DNA of 17,886 bases, taken from Kiritimatiellia bacterium (GTDB lineage: Bacteria; Verrucomicrobiota; Kiritimatiellia; RFP12; UBA1067). The position numbers and the translations under genes are program-made. The stretch's first letter is position 1, and every line of letters starts with the position of its first letter. Shown piece after piece: positions 1 to 8,159 of the stretch. The notes under the pieces are model-generated. The model was given only the letters and a program-made list of their open reading frames with translations, made no database searches and was not told the origin of the DNA. The stretch spans positions 1 to 17,886 of the forward strand of contig JAGBXE010000105.1 in the NCBI GenBank assembly GCA_017629455.1. The letters are read 5' to 3'.

Positions 1-453
1 AAGAACAAACCGCCACTTCGCTTCACACCTAGCTTCGTCGTAGCTAGCGAAAAAATGCGTTTCCCGTAATGCCTCACAAGATGAAAGCGTAATGCGGTTA
101 ATTCCCTTGGCGTTTAGAAGCGCATACAGCGGCTGGCCCTGGGAGACCGAAGCCCGTTCGCACGGCGGCGACCAATCCATCGGTATGCCGGCAACGCCCG
201 AAGATTTCCAGACGGAACTTACGTCAACCTGCGGAATCCGGAACGCGATCTCAATGCGCGGCAATGTAGCATTCGTCGGGGAAACGCCGTTCAAAACCAG
301 CTCACGGATGCCGCAAGCTACTTCTTGTGCGGCAACATCAAGCGACCATCCGCGGCAGTTATCGCATTTCACCTCGGCATTTATGCTAGGCGCAATCTGG
401 GGTGAAGCCGTAAACGCGGAGCCTATTATTAGAAATCCTGCAAGAGACAACAT
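1..453 (-). CDS. Probable secreted GH36-like alpha-galactosidase, N-terminal part (truncated by window edge)
   Basis: The ATG at 453-451 opens a frame of 151 codons that runs off the left edge without a stop. It is preceded by a good ribosome site (GAGGAA, about 8 bases upstream) and lies 26 bases after the stop of the upstream gene, so it is very likely the next gene of the same operon. Residues 1-18 form a hydrophobic signal peptide (MLSLAGFLIIGSAFTAS). The rest reads as a beta-sandwich: a segment RIEIAFRIPQVDVSSVW, then DWSPPCE, then PLYALLNAKGINRITLSSCEAL. The order 'amphipathic strand, DW, PLYALLN..G.NR.T....EAL.ET' resembles the N-terminal domain of Bacteroides/PVC alpha-galactosidase-like proteins (GH36/clan GH-D), as I remember them. 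The catalytic barrel would lie outside the window, so no active-site residue can be checked. It could be another sugar-active enzyme with a similar N-terminal sandwich. Confidence 0.5.
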   Translation of the reverse strand, partial: MLSLAGFLIIGSAFTASPQIAPSINAEVKCDNCRGWSLDVAAQEVACGIRELVLNGVSPTNATLPRIEIAFRIPQVDVSSVWKSSGVAGIPMDWSPPCERASVSQGQPLYALLNAKGINRITLSSCEALRETHFFASYDEARCEAKWRFVL

Positions 454-479
454 AAAAGAAATTCCTCAGTGTCCTTAAC

Positions 480-3077
480 TTACTTTATAAGAATCATAAG
501 TCCGTTTGAGTCACGAATCTTTAGTGAATTTTTCGTAAGGCGGAACTTTAAATCCGGCCGCGGCACTCCGTTGACCGTAAACGACCACGATGCCTCATCA
601 AACCCTGAAAGACCGGCAAAACCGACAGGAAGATCTCTTCCGCCTTCAAAGCCGTTAACAATATCTATAGTCACATTCGGAGCAAGCGCAAAACCGCTAA
701 TAGTTCCAAAGCCTTGCATTCCATCTACGATAAGTTTCGAAACAACTGGCGAATAACAACCTACGCGCTCAAGCACTGCTCCTGGCGAAACTGTTACCGA
801 CTCAACATTTTCGAGAACGGAAGAATTTCCAATAGTAACGCCCATGGGAATTGTAGATCCTGCAGAAAGGAGGCGTGGCTGAGGGGCTGAAATCGGCTTT
901 TTATCTGAACACCATCCATCTCCGCGCGATTCAAACGTATTGCTTGCGGCATAAACACCTTCCGTCCAGTTAACACCGTCAACAGAAGCATCTATCTGTA
1001 TCGATGTCGGATAAGCATCACCATAGAACTGCGCCAAATCGAACGCCGTAACGGGTTTTGGCGAATCGACGCGCATCACCAGAACGAAATACGTCAAGGA
1101 ATCCTTTCCGTCGGGAACCTTATTGTTCGTCCGGGAGATCCACATAGGATCGGAAGTGCCATCGAACAATTCTCCAAGCCCATATGACGGTTGCATGAGA
1201 TAACGGGTCGCCGACGTATCTCCTATGGTAAACTCGCCCGGTTTAAGCTCTGCCGGTTTATGAGCCGATGTATAAGTCGATCCGCCAATTAATTCGACAT
1301 TACCCGGTTTAAAGGCAAGATTTTCAGACACACAATAACCGTCCTCATCGTAAAATGCGAACTCGCGCAGTAATAATCTTGCTTTCGTTACATCACTGAC
1401 GCAACGAATCGTAAGCCTGAACCATGTCGGGAAAACACCTTTCTCAACCTTAAGCGTACCCGATTTCACATTAAGAGTACCACTAAAAGTTTGATTACCA
1501 GCAAGCGTCCAAACACCCGGCCCATCTTTAACGAGCGACAGCGTCCCATCTCCGTTTGAGATATCAGCTATGACATTATTATCAGCATTAGTTCCATCAA
1601 TCGTCAGTGTCTTTATTTTAGGGCCATCCGCAAGTGCCGAAACTCCCGAGAAGGAAATCGAGGCGCCCTGTTTGCCGTTGGCCCTTATCGTCGCGTTTCC
1701 GCCCAACGCCATCGGGCGAGTTGAACATGAATTCTTTTTTGCTCCTACAAATTCAAATACAGCATTCTTTGAGTTGGCATCACCTAACAAATAGGCATAA
1801 GGCGCTTTTCTGTCTAAATTATAATCGCCGAAATAACTTAGATTCGTAGCCAAACCTAAAGAACAGTTCACACCAGCTTCTGCAATTGATTCAAATTGCA
1901 GCGTTCCTTCAAAAACACCGACACCACCAGAATACCGACGATCCATGACGTCTGCAAATCGCCATGTTCCCGTTCCCTTTTTCGCAGTGTACAACGTTAC
2001 TGGCGTTGAGTCGGCAGCAGTCCGATCAAGTGTATAACCTCCATTTATGACGCACGCCGTCTTGTTCGAACCATCTAAAACAAGCTCTCCCATTTTATTA
2101 TTCGCAGCGACACTTGAGTACGCTTCGATAGCGCCGTTCAACACAAGACCACCCTCAGCGCCACCATCGATTACTGCAGGCGTATCGTTTTCAGTTCTTA
2201 TGTATATCGACTTTGTTGCAACTTCTCCTTCACCAAGATAAAGTAGACGACCTGCGCGACGCGTATCAATGCTTGATCCAATCCCAACAGAAGAAGCTGC
2301 CCCTGCATTCCCCAAGCTCGAAAACCCGAGGACACCGTATGTCGCCGCTTCACCGCTACCATAATCTACATATATCGAATCAAATTCATTTTCTATTCCT
2401 GTAAGGCTTTGATTGTTAAAGACGACGACATTAAAGCCTGAGCCTATTTTGCCCGAGAACCGACCTACATATGTCGATAAGGCAACCCCTATCTGCAACG
2501 TGCGTGCAGCACCTGAAATATTTACCAAATTCCCAGCTCCAGATAGCGACGTTAACAAGACATTTGCGCTTGTCGCGTAAGAGAACGTTGCACCTTCTGC
2601 AATTTCCAGCACAGGATAGACATAAGGCGTGTTGTTAACTGGCGTTTTAAGAGTGCCAGATAAAATTGTCATTTGCTTACATGAAAAATCAGTATAGTAC
2701 CCGTAAATCTGCCCTTCTTTACGCGCAGAAGAAAGTGTAAGCGTACCTAAACCCTTTTTAACTACTTTCAACGTACCGCCCAGCATGCTGTCAAACGTAA
2801 AATCGCGCGATGACGTATCAAGCTCCAACCAAATATCCGAAGATACTTTACCTGAAATCATCTTCGCCGCGGGAAGAGATGCAGCATCAACGCGCGCAGT
2901 AATTGCGACATTAAACATCGCAACGTCATTGTTGCCAGGAGCTCCGCCCACCCAGTACGCGTCGTTCGTCCAACCGTCAGCAGGCCATTCGACCGAACCG
3001 CCTTGCCATATTTTCTCTTCTGCCGTACATATTATTGCAGCAAAAAACGAAAGAACAAATAAAGACAACATCTTCAT
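480..3077 (-). CDS. Secreted autotransporter-type beta-strand repeat protein with discoidin-like domain
   Basis: This is an 865-residue exported protein, probably a surface or extracellular beta-solenoid. Residues 1-19 are a Sec signal peptide, followed by a WxGG...W....W motif (24-44) typical of the start of such proteins. At least three autotransporter-associated beta-strand repeats are visible: a clear one at 516-546 (DGPGVWTLAGNQTFSGTL then NVKSGTLKV) and weaker ones near 105-142 and 366-395. Residues about 550-712 resemble an F5/8 type C (discoidin) fold, including REFAFYDEDG, LFDG and ASVDGVNW, so carbohydrate binding is plausible. The end (NGLMILIK) has no beta-barrel translocator and no PEP-CTERM or LPXTG sorting signal, so the release or anchoring route is unclear. 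The start is firm: AGGAGG lies 5 bases before the ATG and overlaps the stop of the preceding gene, implying translational coupling. In an operon with glycosidases, a role in substrate binding or adhesion is an inference. Confidence 0.8.
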   Translation of the reverse strand: MKMLSLFVLSFFAAIICTAEEKIWQGGSVEWPADGWTNDAYWVGGAPGNNDVAMFNVAITARVDAASLPAAKMISGKVSSDIWLELDTSSRDFTFDSMLGGTLKVVKKGLGTLTLSSARKEGQIYGYYTDFSCKQMTILSGTLKTPVNNTPYVYPVLEIAEGATFSYATSANVLLTSLSGAGNLVNISGAARTLQIGVALSTYVGRFSGKIGSGFNVVVFNNQSLTGIENEFDSIYVDYGSGEAATYGVLGFSSLGNAGAASSVGIGSSIDTRRAGRLLYLGEGEVATKSIYIRTENDTPAVIDGGAEGGLVLNGAIEAYSSVAANNKMGELVLDGSNKTACVINGGYTLDRTAADSTPVTLYTAKKGTGTWRFADVMDRRYSGGVGVFEGTLQFESIAEAGVNCSLGLATNLSYFGDYNLDRKAPYAYLLGDANSKNAVFEFVGAKKNSCSTRPMALGGNATIRANGKQGASISFSGVSALADGPKIKTLTIDGTNADNNVIADISNGDGTLSLVKDGPGVWTLAGNQTFSGTLNVKSGTLKVEKGVFPTWFRLTIRCVSDVTKARLLLREFAFYDEDGYCVSENLAFKPGNVELIGGSTYTSAHKPAELKPGEFTIGDTSATRYLMQPSYGLGELFDGTSDPMWISRTNNKVPDGKDSLTYFVLVMRVDSPKPVTAFDLAQFYGDAYPTSIQIDASVDGVNWTEGVYAASNTFESRGDGWCSDKKPISAPQPRLLSAGSTIPMGVTIGNSSVLENVESVTVSPGAVLERVGCYSPVVSKLIVDGMQGFGTISGFALAPNVTIDIVNGFEGGRDLPVGFAGLSGFDEASWSFTVNGVPRPDLKFRLTKNSLKIRDSNGLMILIK

Positions 3078-3089
3078 ATTAACCTCCTA
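3078..3089 (-). promoter_or_regulatory. Ribosome binding site overlapping the upstream stop codon
   Basis: A perfect AGGAGG at 3088-3083 sits 5 bases before the ATG at 3077. The TAG stop of the 1255-residue upstream protein (3089-3087) overlaps the first bases of this site. A ribosome finishing the upstream gene therefore stops directly on the next gene's initiation site, which favours coupled, near-stoichiometric translation of the two secreted proteins. Confidence 0.85.
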
Positions 3090-6000
3090 TTTCTTCTCTG
3101 GAATTCTTGCACGATAAACAATTACAACAGGAACATTTTTCTTGAACCTTAGCCCCACCCGATAAGGGCGACGGGCATTTGTACAAACTGTAGCCTTCGG
3201 CGCTCCAGAAATAATTTCCGCACCGATAATCTCGACGAGTTCATACTCTGTAAATACATCTTTGTCCAATCCGCCCATAAATGAAAAATTCCCTGTCGTG
3301 TCGTACTGCGGCGTAAAGAATAATGAATACTCTTTCCATTGCGTCGTAGCATATGTGGTAACACCACCGGGCACAGTCCATATCACTCGCCCTTTGCCCC
3401 ATCCGGCAAACTCACCATGCGAGACATCAACGGCAAACTCCTTTATCCCCGCCGGCAACTCTCCGTCGACGCCTGCATCCACCCGCACTTCCGGCCCTTC
3501 GCCCGACCCTTCAAACTGCCTAGGACGAGTAGCATTACGCCCTAAACGCACGGCTGGAGATACACGCCAGCGATCTGCCTTTAACCCTGCTTGACGCATT
3601 TTAAGATCGCCTACTATCTTAGCCATCTCAGAACCAGGCTTGGCATCCCAGTCAAAACCAAAATAATCTACAAATCCTGGGTCTACCTTGGTTTCAAGAT
3701 TTCCGCCAAGTGCCAGGCTGAAGGTATTAGTTGCCGTATAGCGCGGCGGTCCGCAAGCTATGGCTATGTTGTTAGAGATAACACAACCGACCGAAGGCAC
3801 CTTCGCAGGCAGTTTTGAGGCGTCTCCTCTCGTCCATGGCAAGCGCGAGTTAATGCATACATTACCGATAAACCGATTGCGCGCGGCATTTGAAGTAATA
3901 GCATGGCGCGCACGATTGATAACGTTGTACTGCACAGTAACACCAGAAGTTACATTGTCTAGGTAAATCCCGTTATTACAACCGCAATCGGGGTGGCGAC
4001 CTGTTTCATTAACTAGATTATGTTCAATCACCGTTCCCTCGTGTTTATCCTTCTCCCATATAAAGGCATAAATAGCCCCGGCATCATCTGTTGCACTGCA
4101 AAGATCGTGTAAAACATTGTATCCGATATAATGATTATCTCCGAAAAACGCAATGCCTTGATGTTCGCCATGATGGATAAGGTTATGCGTTGCTCTGTTT
4201 CCAACACCATCCAAACGGATGCCTGGACGGTAACAAGAAATATAACGCCCATAGTCAGTTATGTGGCAATTGTCCACCGTATTACCGCCCGCCTCCATCG
4301 TTTTATAATCGCCGCCGTCGACTAGGAGCCCTCCTTCGCCCAAGTCATAAAAATCGCAACCTTCAACGCGGCAGGCGCGGCATTTAGCCGTCCGATATCC
4401 CCAACCAGAAGCGTGGCGCACGACCGAAGCGCGGATATCAACGCGCTCACAAGAGATAAGATCAATAACTCCACCGCCGCGTGCACACTCGAAAACAAAA
4501 CCTTCAAAGGCAATATCATGTGCTTTATCCGCCGTCAGCACAGCAACCGAACGAGCGACAACAGGCATAGCGCCGTCTGCTATCGGCTTTACGTAAAGCA
4601 TCCTTGCTGCACGATCAAGCATCCATTCGCCCGGTTCATCCATTTCACAGCGAGCGTTAAGCACAAAGAACGCACCCATATCATTTACGCCAAAGCCCAC
4701 GTGCTCGGTATTAATTTGCATGCGGTGTTTATCGGGCTTAACTTCCAACACCTTCGAGATTGTGTCGGCCCATTCGAAAACCCACCAACCATGCGCCCAT
4801 AAATCTGGCTCCTTCGCCCACAGTTCCATACGCGGCATATCGCAAGTAAACCAACCGTTGGTAGAAGCCTTCTGACCAGGCGAGCGCGGCACAAACCTTC
4901 GAAGCCGCGTCTCATCGTCTCCTATAGAATGACGCCCCGTATTAGGCCAACGCGCCAATGGCAATCTGCGAGAGGCGGCATAAAGCGAGAGAGGACGTTC
5001 GCTATTCCAAGTACTTCCAAGGCCGCAGGCAAAAAAGCTTGGGATAGGCTCGATATCTTGAGGCAACTTTGCAGTTAAAAGGCCGTCCTTCATCTCCCAG
5101 TGCGCTTTCCAAGCTCCTGAAAGAATCGTTTTACCTCTTTTGAGTGCACGGTAGATTACAGGCGCGTCTTTCTCTCCAGAATCTCCATCTGTTAAATGAA
5201 ACGGCCTCTCTCTCGTAAATTCACCGGATTCGATTTCAGCTACAACTCCACCTTTGGGTAAGCGCCCATCGTTTTTCTTTTTTAACTGGCGGATATATTT
5301 CTGCGCCAAATCGATATTTGCAAAACGCTTGACGATCGGGCCGGACTTCGGCTTAAGATTGTAAAACTTATGTGCGAGCGGCGGTAGAGACACATTCAAC
5401 GCTTCACATGAGTCAAAGACAATTTGCGCCTTAACATTTGTGTGGGAACTATTAACAACAAGAGCAATATCTTTATCGCCTACTTTCCATGTGCGTGCGA
5501 CGATTGGCATAGGCGGGCGGTCAAAAGCTACTCCTGGATCGGAAAGAAGCAAACTTTCTTTCTCCTTTACTTCGGAAGCTACACGGCGTAAGGCATCCCA
5601 ATGCTTTTTGAAATTTCCGCCATTGCCTTCATATGCAAGCGATGTAAATGCTAAATAAAAAAGACCATTCGCGCCAGATGCAATTTCCTGCCAAGTCATT
5701 GTGCGCAAATCTGTTTCTGTCGGCATGCGAGTATTCTTCGCGCTCGGGCAATACATTTTCCAATCAAACGCCTGAATAACCGACCATAGCGGACGCTTTC
5801 CGCCAAACTCATCAATCGCAGCGCGCGGCTCCGAAGCACATCTAGAAAAATCTACTTCCTTCCGATTCCCCTGCGCCGCAACTGGATACGGATCTACGCC
5901 CAGAACATCAAGATTCGCACCAAAATACTGGGCAAACTTAGGGTTCATAAAAACGCCCCACGTGGGATGGACGGGATCAATCTTTTTAACAAGCTCATAA

Positions 6001-6854
6001 CGCCGATCAAGCCGCTCGAGCATATCAAGACCAAACTCATCGTTGATATACCAGCCCCATAGTGCCGGATGATCTTTAAACTTTTTTACCGTCTTTAAAG
6101 TCCAAACATCATCCTCGGCCTCATTTGAAACTTTGCCGAAAGCCCAACGTGTTCCGTAATAGACATTGGCATTATAAAGAACGCCAAGCCCTTTCGATGC
6201 GCACAAGTCCATTTGAGACTTATCGGGAAAGTGATACGGCACAATGCAATTAAAGGGGCTGTCGGCAAAGATAGTAAGATTAGAAACTGTAAATGGATCC
6301 CAATTCTCAAAATACATTCCTAACGGAAAAACTTTTTTACCCCCTAATTTAAACCGCCCATACTCATCAATCATCGGGCTTGGAGATGGTGTTGGCTCTG
6401 GAACTTTAGGTAAAGAATAAGAAGAAAGTTTTACATCCGCAAAAGTCACCGTGCCTCGCACGTATGAGGGAACTATCATTCTAAGCTCTGATGCGACAGC
6501 GTTTTTAGGAAGCTCGACAAGTGTGCTTACATTTGCAAACCCGCCCTCTGTTCCTGTGACGCAGGAACTGCGCGCAGAACCGACAAGCGCGCCGCTAGAA
6601 TTTAGGTAAGCTACTATTATCTGCGGCCCTCCGAGATCGGCATGATTAACACATTCAAAATCTTCAGTCTTTATCTTGCCTGAAAGACGATAAAGAATGC
6701 CGTGCTTTAATTCGGCTTTGCAGGACTTAACCCATTCTTTACCAAGCTCCGTTTTGCGGCAAACGGCATCCTCCATAGTAAGCAGCACTTGCGCACTGCA
6801 AAGAAGTTGGCATGCTGCAAAAGACAACGCCACGAACGCGAATTTTAATATCAT
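3087..6854 (-). CDS. Secreted two-module glycan-active protein: TIM barrel plus GH141-like right-handed beta-helix
   Basis: This is a 1255-residue protein with a signal peptide at 1-21 (...CQLLCSA). Residues 25-148 look like a carbohydrate-binding jelly roll, followed by a Pro-rich linker (150-161, VPEPTPSPSP). Residues about 163-440 form a glycosidase-type TIM barrel, with WGWYINDEFG at 266-275 (Asp272/Glu273 are candidate acid residues), VLGVDPYP at 317-324 and PLWSVIQAFDW at 355-365. A small sandwich spans about 445-500. Residues about 510-1080 form a right-handed parallel beta-helix like GH141: a long N-terminal cap with RPLSLYAASRRLPLARWPN, helix rungs, and the telling TDDAGAIY at 922-929, with HHGEHQGI nearby. 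Residues 1120-1255 are another beta domain. The start is ATG with TGAGG 8 bases upstream; its ATG overlaps the stop of the preceding gene (ATGA). GH141 includes alpha-L-fucosidase and xylanase activities, so the substrate cannot be fixed from sequence. Confidence 0.8.
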   Translation of the reverse strand: MILKFAFVALSFAACQLLCSAQVLLTMEDAVCRKTELGKEWVKSCKAELKHGILYRLSGKIKTEDFECVNHADLGGPQIIVAYLNSSGALVGSARSSCVTGTEGGFANVSTLVELPKNAVASELRMIVPSYVRGTVTFADVKLSSYSLPKVPEPTPSPSPMIDEYGRFKLGGKKVFPLGMYFENWDPFTVSNLTIFADSPFNCIVPYHFPDKSQMDLCASKGLGVLYNANVYYGTRWAFGKVSNEAEDDVWTLKTVKKFKDHPALWGWYINDEFGLDMLERLDRRYELVKKIDPVHPTWGVFMNPKFAQYFGANLDVLGVDPYPVAAQGNRKEVDFSRCASEPRAAIDEFGGKRPLWSVIQAFDWKMYCPSAKNTRMPTETDLRTMTWQEIASGANGLFYLAFTSLAYEGNGGNFKKHWDALRRVASEVKEKESLLLSDPGVAFDRPPMPIVARTWKVGDKDIALVVNSSHTNVKAQIVFDSCEALNVSLPPLAHKFYNLKPKSGPIVKRFANIDLAQKYIRQLKKKNDGRLPKGGVVAEIESGEFTRERPFHLTDGDSGEKDAPVIYRALKRGKTILSGAWKAHWEMKDGLLTAKLPQDIEPIPSFFACGLGSTWNSERPLSLYAASRRLPLARWPNTGRHSIGDDETRLRRFVPRSPGQKASTNGWFTCDMPRMELWAKEPDLWAHGWWVFEWADTISKVLEVKPDKHRMQINTEHVGFGVNDMGAFFVLNARCEMDEPGEWMLDRAARMLYVKPIADGAMPVVARSVAVLTADKAHDIAFEGFVFECARGGGVIDLISCERVDIRASVVRHASGWGYRTAKCRACRVEGCDFYDLGEGGLLVDGGDYKTMEAGGNTVDNCHITDYGRYISCYRPGIRLDGVGNRATHNLIHHGEHQGIAFFGDNHYIGYNVLHDLCSATDDAGAIYAFIWEKDKHEGTVIEHNLVNETGRHPDCGCNNGIYLDNVTSGVTVQYNVINRARHAITSNAARNRFIGNVCINSRLPWTRGDASKLPAKVPSVGCVISNNIAIACGPPRYTATNTFSLALGGNLETKVDPGFVDYFGFDWDAKPGSEMAKIVGDLKMRQAGLKADRWRVSPAVRLGRNATRPRQFEGSGEGPEVRVDAGVDGELPAGIKEFAVDVSHGEFAGWGKGRVIWTVPGGVTTYATTQWKEYSLFFTPQYDTTGNFSFMGGLDKDVFTEYELVEIIGAEIISGAPKATVCTNARRPYRVGLRFKKNVPVVIVYRARIPEKK

Positions 6855-8140
6855 GATATGAACCTCATAACGCTTGAAACTTTCATCGATTCATCAACCG
6901 CAGGCACGAATGTTAGCGAATACGTTTCGCCTCCAGGCGGAACGTCTAGGACAATATGCGTACCACAGTACGTAGGACTTGCAACATCTTTGTACCACGG
7001 CTTATCAAAGTCAGCAGCGCGGCGTTCGGCAGTAAATACCGTAGGGCAAATAATCCGCTCGCCAGAATAGATATTGCGATCTGCAATTCGAGACATCGTG
7101 TCTTCCGTCACGTGGTGCTGATCGTGAACGCATGCAATCCAAACGCGCGCGGCAAGCTCGCACACACATTCCCTTTCCATGCAGTGATGCCCATGGTGGT
7201 TAAGCTTAGCAACATTCACCTTGCCTGCAGCTTTGCCGATAAACTTCTCAGGATAAACTTCAGTTCCATCGGGGAATTCGAGCCGTTGGGAAAAATCTCC
7301 AGCAGAATAGTAACGGAATTTACCATAACTAAAAACGCAACCGCAGCTAAGTGGATTTTCCACCCACGCTGAACGGGCAACTTTTATAAATGTGCCGTCA
7401 CTTTGGTGTAGAGGATCAACGACCGTACCATCAGGCATAGCAATGCGCCCATTAACACATATGTTGCGCACATGAAACCCATCTACCGGATTCTTTAGCT
7501 GACATATTTGGTCTACCGCACCGAGTTTGAATTTCTCGTGCACAAGCCCATCTCGCTTACCGAGGTACGTATAAAGATTCTTAAGATGTTCCACCATGCG
7601 GTCGTGATCTTCTACATACGGCACAGGATCGGAAAAATCAGGATATCCACGGTCGATGGCGCGTGAGAAATGTAATTGCTCCGCCGCCAATGTGAAGCCC
7701 GAAAGAAAATAATCAAGCCCCAGGCGATTATCGCGACCGGCAATCCACTTTGCATGCCCCATATGATCGCGATGGAGATGAGAAACATGAAGCCAATCAA
7801 CATGATCGCCCGATGGGTTAACGCGCTTAACATAGCGGGCAACCCATTCGGCAGCATGGCGTGAGGCATTAGGAAGGCGCGGCACATAAAGGTGCTTTAA
7901 TTCTTCTCCCCAGTCCATATCGCCGCAGTCAAGCAACATGGTAGTACCGTCGGGGAAAATATGAAATGTCGACTCTCCGGCACCAGTGTGGATAAAATGA
8001 ACTTGATAATGCCCCTTACGCCAAGGAGCAAGCGGCAGACCAACAGCTGGGTCTTCTTTCCCTTTTGCAAAGGCAACTGTGAACATCCCTGCCATTAAAG
8101 CAGAGGCGCTACTCGTTTTGATGAACTGCCGTCTATTCAC
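6851..8140 (-). CDS. Tat-exported metallo-beta-lactamase-fold hydrolase
   Basis: This 429-residue protein belongs to the metallo-beta-lactamase superfamily. I place the start at the GTG at 8140, not at the ATG 66 bases upstream, for two reasons. GTG has a GAGG ribosome site 10 bases away, just past the upstream gene's stop. It also puts a textbook twin-arginine signal at the N-terminus (VNRRQFIKTSSASALMAG, ending near AFA), so the folded, metal-loaded enzyme would be exported. The metal motif HLHRDH (121-126; His121, His123, Asp125, His126) is intact. Candidate later ligands are Asp282 in AGDF and His315/316 in LNHHGHH. The fold resembles ComEC-like or 'MBL-fold hydrolase' members (TGAGESTFHIFPDG.TMLLDCG near the N-terminus) rather than antibiotic beta-lactamases. 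The TGA stop overlaps the next start (ATGA). The substrate is unknown; operon context suggests glycan or conjugate processing outside the cytoplasm. Confidence 0.8.
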   Translation of the reverse strand: MNRRQFIKTSSASALMAGMFTVAFAKGKEDPAVGLPLAPWRKGHYQVHFIHTGAGESTFHIFPDGTTMLLDCGDMDWGEELKHLYVPRLPNASRHAAEWVARYVKRVNPSGDHVDWLHVSHLHRDHMGHAKWIAGRDNRLGLDYFLSGFTLAAEQLHFSRAIDRGYPDFSDPVPYVEDHDRMVEHLKNLYTYLGKRDGLVHEKFKLGAVDQICQLKNPVDGFHVRNICVNGRIAMPDGTVVDPLHQSDGTFIKVARSAWVENPLSCGCVFSYGKFRYYSAGDFSQRLEFPDGTEVYPEKFIGKAAGKVNVAKLNHHGHHCMERECVCELAARVWIACVHDQHHVTEDTMSRIADRNIYSGERIICPTVFTAERRAADFDKPWYKDVASPTYCGTHIVLDVPPGGETYSLTFVPAVDESMKVSSVMRFIS

Positions 8141-8159
8141 ATTTAAAATCGCCTCTATC

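Noticed and set aside
92..478. 128-codon plus-strand open frame at the left edge
   Set aside because: It overlaps the minus-strand frame 453-1, which has a signal peptide, a ribosome site and operon spacing. The plus-strand translation shows no domain.
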